From NCBI GenBank assembly GCA_037893225.1, contig JAZGUH010000157.1:310001-374000 (forward strand): a stretch of 64,000 nt of DNA. Direction: 5' to 3'. Origin of the DNA: Hippasteria phrygiana. Lineage: Eukaryota; Echinodermata; Asteroidea; Valvatida; Goniasteridae. A model generated the notes under the pieces. That model worked only from the letters and a program-made list of their open reading frames with translations. It did not search any database and was not told where the DNA came from. Positions 10,702 to 22,328 of this stretch are shown here, one piece after another (positions within the stretch are counted from its first letter, which is position 1; each line of letters begins with the position of its first letter). The position numbers and the translations under genes were made by a program.

Positions 10702-12179
10702 CTATACACTCTTAAATTAATATGTCATTCGGGCTATTTAATTTGTCACAATGACTAACTTTGATTGGTTTTTATTGAATGACTAATTAATACGCGAGGA
10801 CGACTAATTTATCATTGGAAATGACTAAAACGAAACGTCCTTTTGACTGATGTACATTCGTAACTTGTTTCAAAGTATCCGTGACTTAAAAGAAAATAGT
10901 CATATGTGAAGGTTTTGACTAATTTCGCTTAGTCAGTTGTAAAAGGCCCTTGACTAATTAAGATGAGTTAGTTGACTAAAGTCAATTATCTCTAGATGTA
11001 CATTGACTATTTCTGACCATAAAGCCTTGCTCTATGTTCTGACCAACTTAAGCTTTGTCATTTTCCCGCGTTCAGTCTGTTAATTATATTTAGGCTGGAT
11101 TGTACGCGTCGTTTTGTTTATAGGGCTCCAACTTGGGCATTTTTCTAATAATTTAGTATTCGATTATACTAACTTGGACTTGATGAAATATTTTAATGTT
11201 CAAAATGTGCTCATTAAGATAATTATGTACAGCCTAAAATGACCCCAAACAGGAATTGTCTGTGCCTGCTGAATGACCAATATGAACCAATTTTAAAGAA
11301 GAGATTTGAGCCATATAGCAGAAGTTGCTTTCAACAAAATTCTGACATTTGAAAAACTAAGAACCACACAACTACATTTAGAAAGATGACAGTGGACCTT
11401 TTTCATCATTTTCAAGACCGATCACAGTTTTCAAATATTTGAGTTGGAATAAAGCTATTGGATACCGGTTGATCGAATATTCAAATATTCCGCATATTTT
11501 GCATAGCCCCAAGGAATAGCCTTAAAAATACTGTATCTTCTTGAGAGATGAGAGAAATAAACAGTATTCAAAAAATGAAAACAGATTTTTCTCTTTGTGT
11601 TTCACTTGCAGGCGTGATTATGATGATGCAGTGGTAGATCCAAGGAGCTAAACACTGGTATACTGTGACCCAATCCAATGTACTACAAAATGTATCAGTA
11701 AGACACAAGTCGGCTGCAGTGCAGATGTCCTAATTACTCGGAGATGTGCACAGTGCCACTTGGATCTGCCACTGCTACTAATTTCAATGTGTCAGATTAA
11801 TGGTAAATCTTCAAGCTCATTAGTCACTGGACTACAGTGTGATTAGTCAGTTCAATTACAAATTGCGAAAGTCACTTGACTAAGAGATTAGTCGTATCAG
11901 ACATGATCCTATCCTTGTCATATGACAATTTTTTCTAGTCAGGACCTTGACTAATTAAGTTAGTCGGAAGTTCAATTACAAATTGCGAAAGTCGCTGGAC
12001 TCAAAATTAGTCGTATGAAGCAGGTTTTGATCTTGTCGTAGGACTAACGTTTTCATGTCAGATGTGACAAATTTTTATTAGTAATCGACACCATGGGACT
12101 TATTTTAATTAGTTGTATGAGACACTGTTGTGGACTAATATTTTCAAGTCAAATTGACAAATTATTTTCAACAGTGTAG
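10702..12179. mobile_element. Non-autonomous DNA transposon with GACTAA subterminal repeats
   Basis: The ends CTATACACTCTTAAATTAAT and (reverse complement) GCTACACTGTTGAAAATAAT are loosely inverted, each followed by TTTGTCA-type sequence. GACTAA/TTAGTC words recur about eleven times in 10750-11010 and again throughout 11810-12150, but are rare in the middle 800 bp. A segment with CAATTACAAATTGCGAAAGTC is duplicated 118 bp apart (from about 11852 and 11970). Dense subterminal words of this kind are typical transposase binding sites. No ORF of note is present. Confidence 0.55.
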
Positions 12180-12498
12180 CAATGTGAATCGGAAGTTTAA
12201 GTAATTTTTCAATTATTATTTTGGTCATCGATCTGTAATATTTTTAAAAATGTAAATTTAATGCCTCTTTATCCTTCACAAGACGTACCACATTATAGTT
12301 TCACAGCTTAGCCCAAAATAATTAGAACAACATAATTTCATAATAGGACGTCACACCATTGTAGTGCCTAGGCCTATATGGTGCGCCCAGAAGTACGTAT
12401 TCTCGCCAAATCTACTGGGATTTTAAGGTCAAATTGCAGACTCTGTTGTACTCTCCAACTTCGTAAAATGCACATTTTAGAGGTTGCTATCTTACAGT
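12180..12498. other. Intergenic, no gene seen
   Basis: Nothing recognised between the two neighbouring elements. Confidence 0.4.
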
Positions 12499-13367
12499 GT
12501 TGTAGTCAAGACCATCATAAGACCACACAAGAACCTGCAAGACCAGCACAAGACCAGCACAAGACCAGCAGGCTTAATCCATGTCTTAAGCTATTCAAAT
12601 TAACTGTAACAAAAGCATTCTTTTGTCATGGTTTATGCCTGTTACATGTACTTGTGCCTGTTACAAGCTGGTCTGGTGCATGGTCTGGTGCATGGTCTGG
12701 TGCATGGTCTGGTGCATGGTCTGGTGCATGGTCTGGTGCATGGTCTGGTGCATGGTCTGGTGCATGGTCTGGTGCATGGTCTGGTGCATGGTCTGGTGCA
12801 TGGTCTGGTGCATGGTCTGGTGCATGGTCTGGTGCATGGTCTGGTGCATGGTCTGGTGCATGGTCTGGTGCATGGTCTGGTGCATGGTCTGGTGCATGGT
12901 CTGGTGCATGGTCTGGTGCATGGTCTGGTGCATGGTCTGGTGCATGGTCTGGTGCATGGTCTGGTGCATGGTCTGGTGCATGGTCTGGTGCATGGTCTGG
13001 TGCATGGTCTGGTGCATGGTCTGGTGCATGGTCTGGTGCATGGTCTGGTGCATGGTCTGGTGCATGGTCTGGTGCATGGTCTGGTGCATGGTCTGGTGCA
13101 TGGTCTGGTGCATGGTCTGGTGCATGGTCTGGTGCATGGTCTGGTGCATGGTCTGGTGCATGGTCTGGTGCATGGTCTGGTGCATGGTCTGGTGCATGGT
13201 CTGGTGCATGGTCTGGTGCATGGTCTGGTGCATGGTCTGGTGCATGGTCTGGTGCATGGTCTGGTGCATGGTCTGGTGCATGGTCTGGTGCATGGTCTGG
13301 TGCATGGTCTGGTGCATGGTCTGGTGCATGGTCTGGCGCCTGGTCTTGGAATGGTCTCGACTACAGC
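12499..13367. mobile_element. Inverted-repeat element with internal minisatellites, copy A
   Basis: The left end GTTGTAGTCAAGACCAT and the reverse complement of the right end, GCTGTAGTCGAGACCAT, match at 15 of 17 positions. The left arm carries three AAGACCAGCACA-like units (12537-12572). A core AAGCTATTCAAATTAACTGT with CATTCTTTTGTCAT follows, and the right arm carries the 56-copy minisatellite. Copy B at 51031-51325 has the same ends, the same core, and different repeats in the same places. It encodes no credible protein. The open frames through the repeat exist only because a 12-bp unit has no stop in most frames. Confidence 0.7.
12668..13338 (+). repeat. 12-bp minisatellite (TGGTCTGGTGCA)n, about 56 copies
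   Basis: The units are virtually identical for about 670 bp, which points to very recent expansion or ongoing homogenisation. The last units degrade to GGTCTGGCGCCTGGTCTTGG before the element end. Confidence 0.97.
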
Positions 13368-13776
13368 ACTACTATCTTAAGAACCTAAAGTAACGGGCGC
13401 AGTTTATAGACATTCTTCATGATTAGAACTTGTCAAAACATGCCTACTTTAATAATCACCTTTCGTTGCACTATTTGCATGACGCCATCCTCGTGTAACA
13501 AATTACTGGCTGCCAATTAGATCAGTGCTTCAATATTTATCCGTCTGCAAAGGGACTGGACTACACATCAATTGGAAATATCGATCTGTTTTAGTCCACT
13601 GTCATCCATTTTCAAAAAGAAATAAAATAGCAGTAGGAAAACGTAGCCGAAGTTATCTAACTAATTACATCACATATATGATAGCAAGCGTTGGCTTTGA
13701 ATCGTGCAGCGCACCGCAAGCAGATTTTTAAAGTCGTTCTTGGTGAATATTAACCTAATCTAATTAGTGTTTCATT
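13368..13776. other. Intergenic, no gene seen
   Basis: No feature recognised. Confidence 0.4.
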
Positions 13777-13880
13777 AACCCTGCCAGACGCAGCACAGTG
13801 CATCTGTGGTGACAGCTCCACTTTGCTGCACTCTGCACACAAGTCTAGCTAGTATGCAATCTGATGCGTCTGGCAGGGTT
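13777..13880. mobile_element. Small palindromic MITE (104 bp)
   Basis: AACCCTGCCAGACGCA at 13777 and its exact reverse complement ending at 13880 bracket about 70 bp of non-coding sequence. Confidence 0.7.
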
Positions 13881-14493
13881 TCTAGCCAAAACACCCTGGA
13901 GGGTTAGGGTAATTATTAGCTTATAATGGCTTTTTGCCGAGAGAGCTCCGTAGTGAGTCCTAATAGTGATTACGAAATTCAATTTTATTCACTTCAAAGC
14001 TGTAATATTTATTGACGGTGATGCTCAATTAGAAAAGAGCTAAGTGGCGCTGGGCTTTAGAGAAAGCGACAGCCTAACTAGCAAAACAAATAGGGCCCAA
14101 ATGGGCAATCCAACTGGGCTCAAGTGGGCAAAATGGGATTTGCATGGGCCCCTATTTGCCCACCTGGTCCCTATGTGGGAAATGCACCTGGGTATTCGCT
14201 TGGATCCCAAGTGGGCAAACTGGGCAAAACTTCAGAAAAGCGGAAAAGGTTATACTGGAAGCTTGGTTGACATTAATTAACTACAAATTAACGGAGACAA
14301 ACGAAGTAGGAACCAGACTGAACAGAAATAACTTATTGCTACGAAAAACACTACAAACTGAATGATGTTGTGCTTTAGCTTTATATTCAGCTTATCCCAC
14401 CATAATAAAGTCATGGCTTCCAATGAACAATTTCAATATTTGAATACGAAGGGAGATTCTTCACATATATTTCTAATTTTGTTCGCCGGATTA
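13881..14493. other. Non-coding with TGGGC-rich stretch
   Basis: At 14085-14230 the words GGGCAAA, TTTGCCCA and GGGCCC recur in both orientations (AATAGGGCCCA against TGGGCCCCTATT), suggesting a decayed inverted-repeat element. The rest shows nothing. Confidence 0.35.
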
Positions 14494-14627
14494 GTCTATA
14501 CCCAATACACACTCCAGACTATTTTTACCTACACATCCCCCTCGGATATCTTAAAGGAATTCTTGAGATTCCGAGAACACACCGAACAACACAAAAGAGG
14601 GGGGTTCCTTCTGTCCCATATCTTGCT
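14494..14627 (-). mobile_element. MITE with TATGGGGCAG-type terminus, copy 2 (truncated)
   Basis: It matches the reverse complement of 5747-5933 along its length, including CACAAAAGAGGGGGGTTCC and CCCATATC. The opposite terminus is missing. Confidence 0.6.
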
Positions 14628-14818
14628 TCAAATGTGAGACGGTGGCCAGTACATAGTCTCTGCAGACACAACCAACCTTCTTTGTTACCTGTCTGTACTG
14701 GAGCCACGCAGTTTGGGGTTCTTTTTGTTTGGGGCTTTTGCTGTTGGGGATTTAACCTCTTTTTCCGAAGAGGATTGCAATTACATGTCTGCATAAAAGC
14801 AATGCTCACGACACCGTT

Positions 14819-15072
14819 GGGTCATTCTATAAATTTGGGGTCCAAAAGTGTGACATTTTTGGTGTCCCTGTTACACCCGACCTGTGTAATTTCCCATCAA
14901 GTATCATTAAAATTCACTTCACACTATTTTTACTTGTTTGTCAGGTACTTTGCTATACATATTCACTCTTGGAGATAAAAGGCATTAAAGAATGTGTCCT
15001 GAATTGCAAAATCTTATACATGTCAGATGTAAAGGGACACCAATATTGGACCCCAATTTATAGAATGACCCC
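14819..15072. mobile_element. MITE with GGGTCATTCTATAAATT termini (254 bp)
   Basis: The left end GGGTCATTCTATAAATTTGG and the reverse complement of the right end, GGGTCATTCTATAAATTGGG, are near-perfect inverted repeats continuing into GGTCCAA. The interior is non-coding. Confidence 0.8.
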
Positions 15073-15250
15073 ATTATGTTCTCAAAACTCTTGCATGTGA
15101 ACAACGGCCATCGCCGCGGTTTAAAAACAACACCTGGCCGGTTGTCGTCTATACGCGCACTCCTGCGCGTACTCAATCTATTGTGCCTATTGTTTGCGTT
15201 ACGCTTGGCTGCACAAACTCGTCTTGGAATACCACCACCCCATTAATAAC

Positions 15251-15390
15251 GGCAGTAGCGTATCCAGCTTTTTGTGCCAGGGATCGAGGGCAAACAACGT
15301 CTGAACGGTCTTAAAACCGTCGCAAAACACTATTTTCTTTTGTTTTTATGACACCTCAAATGCTTGCCCCCCCCCCCCTCCCCACTGGTT
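15251..15390 (+). mobile_element. MITE with GTAGCGTATCCAG terminus, copy 1
   Basis: The sequence starts GGCAGTAGCGTATCCAGCTT and runs through TTTGTGCCAGGGAT, AAACAACGTCTGA and a GCC/C-run. The reverse complement of 46182-46340 follows the same order, so the two are copies of one short element. Confidence 0.55.
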
Positions 15391-15591
15391 CTATGACATT
15401 TACATCGATTAATACTTTAGCTCATTGTGCATCGTGTTTACCGCTTGAGTTACTCTTTAATACGTTTTTAATTTTATACAATGTACTTGAGGCGTTCAAG
15501 GGAAAAATGGAGTTAAATCTTGATTTACCATTATCACTTTCTGAGCAACGTCTTGGGCAATGTTATGAATTTTGGGTAAGTTGGCCTTTCC

Positions 15592-16474
15592 CAGTTAATT
15601 TCGCGCTTGTTTCATTTAAAATTGCCTGAATTTTGTTGTATTTCGTCCAAAAAGATTTTGATTTCGATTTCAAAATTACACAACTAAATTTAATTTTGAG
15701 GGCATTCTTTTTTCACGAAAGAATCATTTTAATTCGTCCTGGTTATCGTCATTTTCGTCTCAATCTGAGATTGAAAAAACAAATGTGTTTTTGTCGTTCA
15801 TTTTAGCGCTTTAATCATTCATTTTCGTCAGATGGTTTAAATGTAAGGTTGTTTTGGCTTCATTTGACTGGTTAGACATATTTCAAACGTAATTAGGGAT
15901 GTTGTTTTGTTGTGACTCAAAATTAATTAGGAAGAGCAAAGTTAATTTTTGGATTACCTGCATAAAAATAACCATTCAACTAAAATTTAACAACATTTCT
16001 TGTTTTGATTTGAGGTTCGTCTTCAATTAAAAAAAGAAAAACATAATGTAATGTTCTTTGTTTATTAATAAATTTCCGTTTCAGTATCCTTGCTTTCCGT
16101 GCATTTTCTTCGATCTTACAGAATTTGAATGTTCGAAGCATTCCAATGAATGCGGGGTGATTATTACAAGAACAAGGAGAAAGGGAATGGTAACTTGTCT
16201 TTAATAAACTGTTATGTTCCATCATGCTACTGAAGAAAATGAATGAGTAAAGCGATTAAATGACTGGAAAAAACGAATTTGCTTTTTCAATTCAACGCCA
16301 CATTGAGACAAAGATGACGATAACTAGAACGAATTATAATGCTTCTTTCGTGAATAAAGATTCTCTTCAAATGAAATGTATTGGTGTAATTTGGAAATCG
16401 AAATAGACAATTGAGTCCCACGATTCTTTTGGACGAAATTAAACTTTTAAATGAAACAAGTGCGAAATTAACCG
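15592..16474. mobile_element. DNA element with about 240-bp terminal inverted repeats
   Basis: The left arm (15592-15836) begins AGTTAATTTCGCGCTTGTTT. The reverse complement of the right arm (16232-16474) begins GGTTAATTTCGCACTTGTTT. Agreement continues through TTTCGTCCAAAA, TTTCGATTT, TTCACGAAAGAA, AATTCGT and ATCGTCAT to TCATTCATTTTC. The 395-bp spacer encodes nothing recognisable. Arm identity is moderate, so the element is old. Confidence 0.75.
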
Positions 16475-19400
16475 AAAAAATAGCTATTATTTCCATGGAT
16501 TATGATGAATAATTCCATGCATAATTCTAGTGAATGTTTGTTCTTCAACATATGAATTTGTTAACCCCACTTTTGTTCACTTAATTTCACAGTTTAAATC
16601 TCGCGCGTAGAGTATACCACAGAGGTCTTGGGTTATTTAATTGGATTAACGCTGGCCCTGTGTAGCTGTGCGTTCGGCCCTGAAATGTGGCCCGGCACAC
16701 TCCATTCACAAAATGGGTAAAACAAAACATCTTTGCACGAGGGCATGCATAAACACAGCACTGGTTTGAAGCTGCAAGTAGGAAACAAAGATATAGTTAA
16801 GTTTAGTAATTGTTTAATTTTCTAAACAACACAAAATCTCAATTATTTTGGAAAAGACATACGTATGTGTACATGCATATTTATATACTCCCCACATACA
16901 CAATGGTACAGCCCAATAAACAAGTGTACGTTCTTTGCATCACATATTTCTGTAGCTGCCTTGAATGAACAGTATTCAGTTCCAAATTTACATTATTTCA
17001 AAATGAAATTAACTCCTCAAAAGAACACAGTTTTAATCCCAGATAACTGATTCACAAATGGATATTTTTTAAATGTCTTAGTTACAGTAAAATCGAAGAA
17101 AATCTGTCTTGTAAAACGGGTGATGAGCAGAGTCCAAGATCATGTAACGCGTGGTAAGCAATGGTAGATCGATGTAAGTCTCGAACAATGCCTTATCGAT
17201 CGAAAGTTGTCATTGGCCATTTTTTTCTTTGTGAAAAGTACGTAGGTTTTTTTCAACCAATCATAACAGGTTTTACATGTAAGGAAAGAGGAGGATCTAA
17301 GCTATTCGATTCCGTTTAACCCCGTACGATTCGATACTCCAGTAAGGAGTTACAGTCAAAAGAGTCGACGCGAGGGCGCTCAATCGGTGCGTTTACACAG
17401 AAAAATGATGAAAAGTTCACATTTTCAAAGCCGAAAGTACGTGGATTTTTTTCTAGATAAAATATATGTATATATATCACGAGAACGACAAAGAGTTAAA
17501 TCGTATAGAACTGTTTAACCCGGTGAAAAAGACCGCATGGTTATCAAACTATGACTCGAAACGTCGAAAAAAAGGGTCATTTTACGCGGATTTTCGCCCG
17601 GAAATGGGCTCCGCACAGAGGTTTGAGCTTAAGTGAACACAACAAATTCATATGACTGTAGAAATAACGACTATAGCACACGACATTATATTTTTGCTGA
17701 TTATTAAAATGACATATTGAAAGAAAACAGATTTACCATTGTCGCATTCCGTTCTGTTTCAGGGTAATCCCGCCATTACCTTCAAGTAAATATTTCCATC
17801 ACAATATAAATAAATCTTTAAAAGAAAGTCCAGACTTTCAGGCTGACAAAGTCGCCATTTTGAAAAATATCTCCTCGGGAAACTTACGGGCCGAATTTCA
17901 CAGTCTCTTGAAGAGCTCGGGCATTTTATTGTTTTATTAGGTTTACCTCAACTTTAAGACTATTGTGTCAGCTGTAGAAAATGTCACGTTTTAATCAGTA
18001 TTTGGTAGTGAATACTTGAGGGGAACGAAGTAGAAGAATACTTGGGAGCACACATGGCTCCAGACGGACATCGGGCTATTTCTTTCCAGAAAATGGCCGG
18101 GTTTTTGTAAATTTGGGAAAATGTTTAGATACTTTGAGAATTTCGAAAACTAAACTGAAAACAATATTTGACCCATTTGACAAGTATTTGTGATTTGTAA
18201 ATATTTGGAGATATTAGCCACCGCCCAGAACCCCGCAGGCATGGGCGGCGATCCCGGGGGGGGGGGGGGACGGCTATGGCAGTGTCTCCCCCCCCCCCCT
18301 ATAATTTTCCCATGGCCATATACATTTTATGGGTCATTGGCTATTTATGCACCAGAATGCACCAGAATACACAAAGATCAGCACACATTTTTTAAATTTC
18401 CCTGGATACACAAGAGACACCCAGTACTAAATGCTTAACAATTATAAGCCAGTTATAGTGACTACCGGTATTGACTTTCTTGAAAAAAATCACGTATATA
18501 CCCGACCCCAACAATTACCGTTCGTACAGATAACCCATGGTCACCAATTGCTGATGTACCGGTATCACTCCTCTACATTGCCCCGTTTTATCACTGTTTG
18601 CAGTATGATTAAAAGCAAAGAACGTGTTATTGTTAATGTCAATGTAAATTTTTCATTTCATTTTTATGCAAAGGTCCAAGAACACAATGTCCCTACTTTT
18701 CAGTAAAAATAAAAAAATCTTCGCGGGAAATAGATTACCTGCAATATAGCCCCAATCTGGCCCTGTAAGACATGCGTGTACAACAACGAATTACCTATAG
18801 AAAAAAGTTACCTGCAGAACGTGAAGTTACCTGCAGAACGTATTTTTATTGGTTTGGGCCCTTTGATAAAAGCAAAGGACACACAGCATTTTGTCCCTAC
18901 GAAATGTATAATTGTTTCAAACTCATTGCATCAATTACCCTCGCCATCAGAACAATAAAACCGAAGCATGATGCTAAAACCATGGTAAAACTGACTCTTA
19001 ATGTGGCCCATCAAGAAAAGTAATGGCGCCGTAAAGAAAACATAATCTATTTTAACTAATTGATGAATGTTTACCATGTTACCACGTTTACCAATCGTCT
19101 TAGCTAGACATGCGATTTGAGAGCCTCGCACTAATCTCTTCATTGTATTAAATACGCAAAACTGTCAGAAATTATCTCAACGTATAGGTCGTACTGCATG
19201 CACCACGTACAGCCTAAATGCAATTACATGGACGATAAAATTTGCGTCTGTTGTTGTTCATGTCTGACGGAAATTTCGTCCAAGGCCATCCAAATGAATT
19301 GGATTTGACATAATAAAACTCGGGTTGGGAATGACTAATGATTTGGGGGGGGGGGAATAATTTGGGGAAAAATAAAAAAGAGATAGTAAGCCGACCTTGT

Positions 19401-19876
19401 ATTTATCTGCTTAATATTTTTCTTTAAAATATTGATAAAATAGCAATTTTGAAAAATTTCTCATACAAAAATAGCATACAATAAGATTGTGCGTAAATTT
19501 AGAGCGATGCCCAGAACACGAGTAAGACTTTTTATTTCAAACCGTAATTGCTACTTTGAAGATCGGTCACATTTTAAACATTTTATTGCCATATTAATTG
19601 TTACAAAGTGGCCAAAAATGGCTCTTCAAAAATACTTTGCAGATAATTATCATGACCTGCAGTTTCATGATTGATCTCTCGAGACCGTGCGACATCTGCA
19701 GTCAGGTAAATCCAAGAAAAGGTTCTTCTGGAGTCCCATACGTAACGCACCATGTTTTCGTTAATTACCTAATATCATCCCAAGGACTAATAACATGTCA
19801 ATTATTGTGTGTATTCCCCTTACATGTGCCCAGCATTAGAATTAGAATATAATTATTTTACGACGGCTACTTAGTC
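16475..19876. other. Long stretch without a gene
   Basis: No coding pattern was recognised in 3.4 kb. Visible features are a TATATA tract near 17465, facing G- and C-runs at 18257-18298, and an 18-bp direct duplication (GAAGTTACCTGCAGAACG type) at 18805-18840. Confidence 0.4.
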
Positions 19877-19879
19877 TTA

Positions 19880-20259
19880 AGCCGTGTTTCCATTGGACTT
19901 TTTATTCCGCGGCCTCGCGGAAACTAGCCGCGACATGCCTTCGCGTAATTCTACCGTGCGTTTCTATTTGGATCTTTATTTACCGCAACAAGAACGTTTA
20001 TTCGCCTTCGAGGCTGGCAGATTGAATGTCACACATTGCGAGCCTGATGACTTTCCGCGGCCACGCGGATATCTTCCGCGACCGCTTTCGGCCTGGTTGT
20101 AGTTTTACATCAAGGTCGCGGTAAGTTGACCAAAAACGTTAGTTTACCGCGTGTCTCCATTGGACCATGGAGGTATTAAAAGGATTGGACTAAATTTTAT
20201 TATTCTAAAGAAAAGTCGCGGCGGATTGACAAAAATAAGTCCAATATGGAAACACGGCT
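19880..20259. mobile_element. Harbinger-like MITE, 380 bp, TTA target duplication
   Basis: The left end AGCCGTGTTTCCATTGGACT and the reverse complement of the right end, AGCCGTGTTTCCATATTGGA, are inverted repeats flanked by TTA (19877-19879 and 20260-20262). A 3-bp TTA/TAA target is characteristic of PIF/Harbinger elements. The interior repeats CCGCG words and is non-coding. Confidence 0.7.
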
Positions 20260-20262
20260 TTA

Positions 20263-21198
20263 TGGGACATTCATATGCGAGAATTCTTGGACTTGCCCAT
20301 AATAGAGTCACGATTTGAAAACAGAAGAAAACAATTATAGGAATTTATCAGCGGACATTCACTGTGCGCATACAGCCTTTGTGAAGACAACATAATGCGC
20401 TACCATAAAATTCCATTGCCTCGATTAATGGTGACATCAGCATCGACCAGGCGCCGATGAAAAACTTGCAGACATTTGCTCACTCACGCCCGCGACACAG
20501 TACGTAACACGGGAAATTCACGGCTACAAAGAGCACCCTCTCCAAACTTCCCTCTGTTAGTGAAAAGTGCTGCTATGTACCTTACCATATCGCTCACCAT
20601 TTGGAAGTATAGAACATCCCCTTTCTGTTCGATATGTTTTCTTGTTTCAGGGAGCCCGGGGAAATAGGGCCTTTTTCGATTATAAAATCGGTAAAAATGC
20701 TCAAAAACGGAATTTCCTATGGAGGTCAACACGATTTCCGACAGTTTTCCTGACAGGGGTCCGCTCACTATCGAACGGCAAAAGCGTACCGTTTATTTTA
20801 CACTGCCATATCGCATGTCGAAGTAAACTGTAGAAAATTCTCTTTCCAACTATATAAGAATCGTTTTGATTGGCGAAGAGGAAAACTGGGCCTTTTCCAA
20901 TCCAATTGTTGAACTCCTTTCATCTGAAAGCATGACCCCCAATCGTTTATGCAAATCCATGGTTCATTGGTTTCCGGTATGCAGGCAACCAACACGCTTG
21001 CTGCACTGGGAACTATTCAGCGCCACGCACGCTTTAGTCACAGTGAAACACAAGGTTTGTCATTTTGCATCTTAATCTTTCGAATTACTGCTTGAATAGG
21101 AGATGTTTTTATGAGTGAATGATTTCTACAAATAAATATATATTCCAGTTCCTCTCGTGATCACTGTTATGTGCTAAATCCGTGTAAATATCCAGCAG
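20263..21198. other. Intergenic, no gene seen
   Basis: Some frames stay open for 60-95 codons but show no recognisable domain. Confidence 0.35.
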
Positions 21199-21361
21199 TT
21201 AAAGAAACATGATTCAGGATTTATATTGCATTATTCCTGCTTAAAACAATAAAGTATTATCTTGACAATGATATTTTGTGTCCAGGGACAATTATTTCCC
21301 AGATTAAATATGGGAAAACAATTCTTGAAAATGTTTGTCCAAGCTACTCTCCGCCCCCTGA

Positions 21362-21412
21362 GTCACACACTTATGTTAATGAGGGTCCCCCTCATTAACA
21401 TAAGTGTGTGAC
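21362..21412. repeat. Perfect 51-bp palindrome
   Basis: Two 24-bp arms (starting GTCACACACTTATG) surround TCC. Copy 1 of the element has the arm only once, so this is an inverted duplication unique to copy 2. Confidence 0.9.
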
Positions 21413-21523
21413 GTAGACCGAGGACATTACAGATTCTGCTCGAGCCGGCCCCATTAATCACGCGTATGCATTGAGTGTACATTCTTCGTCCAAAATCTGA
21501 GCAAAATATAGTGTTTTTCGGCC

Positions 21524-21718
21524 ATGCCGACAAGGTGTCTGGCTGCTGGGTGCAACAAAACAACAAAGGCTGGAGTAAGCCTTCATTTATTTCCAACTGA
21601 TGCGAAATATCGAAGAATTTGGACGGCGAAAGTGAAGGTGACAAGAGCGTTATGTAGCGACCACTTTGAGCCGTCGTGTTTCGATACTGGTATTTTCAAA
21701 TCATGGGATGACCATTAA
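21524..21718 (+). pseudogene. THAP DNA-binding domain, uninterrupted core
   Basis: The ATG at 21524 opens MPTRCLAAGCNKTT. The zinc ligands fit C5-x4-C10-x33-C44-x2-H47 (CSDHFEP), with Trp33 and a Pro at FPTD as in THAP fingers. The frame closes after FKSWDDH because two bases are lost relative to copy 1, and the AVPTIF-like box follows out of frame. It could encode a 64-residue DNA-binding peptide without the last element of the fold. Activity cannot be judged from the sequence. Confidence 0.65.
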
Positions 21719-21772
21719 AAGTCCACTGCCATCCCAACAAAGTTCCCAGATGTGAGTAAGGTACAGGCGAAA

Positions 21773-22328
21773 TCCAGGCGCGTAGCCAGTATTTGTTCAT
21801 GGGGGGTGTTTTGCTGGAGATTGACATGGGGGAGGGGTCTAAGGGGAGGGGGTGTCCCCCTCCCCTTTGGCGAAAAAATGGAATTTTAAGGCCTCTAGAT
21901 GCAAAATGGTGCAATGTTTGAGCTCAAATCATGCAAAAGAATATTGATAATTATTTTGTGGAATAATTCTATTCACATCAGAAAAATGCAAAAATGTAAT
22001 CCTATATAGACTCAATTATTGATGCAAGGAAAATGCGAACCTAAAGAGATACCTTTCTCAATATATATAATTTACAAGCAACTAGGTTCAACTTCAACTC
22101 AAAAGTTTGAACTGTAAGAAGGATAATTTGGGGAATCAGAGATAAAAAGATCAAGGGAATTGCGGACCTGAGGATTGGAAGAGACTCGAGTGAGGCCCGG
22201 AGGAGGGTGCGATAATTACCACTAGCATATCTCTCCAAGTCACTGGTGTTTTCTGCATATATTTTTTTTGGGCACTTGGGCCATGGGGGTGTTTGAACAC
22301 CCAAAACACCCCCCTTGGCTACGCGCCT
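21773..22328. mobile_element. 556-bp element nested in THAP copy 2
   Basis: It begins TCCAGGCGCGTAGCCAGT and the reverse complement of its end begins AGGCGCGTAGCCAAGG. It is flanked by GGCGAAA on both sides (21766-21772 and 22329-22335), and copy 1 shows the empty site with a single GGCGAAA. The termini and a roughly 7-bp duplication are hAT-like, but the superfamily is uncertain. The interior is non-coding with G/C-runs. Confidence 0.75.

Noticed and set aside
12378..13393. Open frames of 222-336 codons on both strands across the TGGTCTGGTGCA array
   Set aside because: A 12-bp repeat without stop codons opens several frames at once. There is no conserved sequence outside the repeat.
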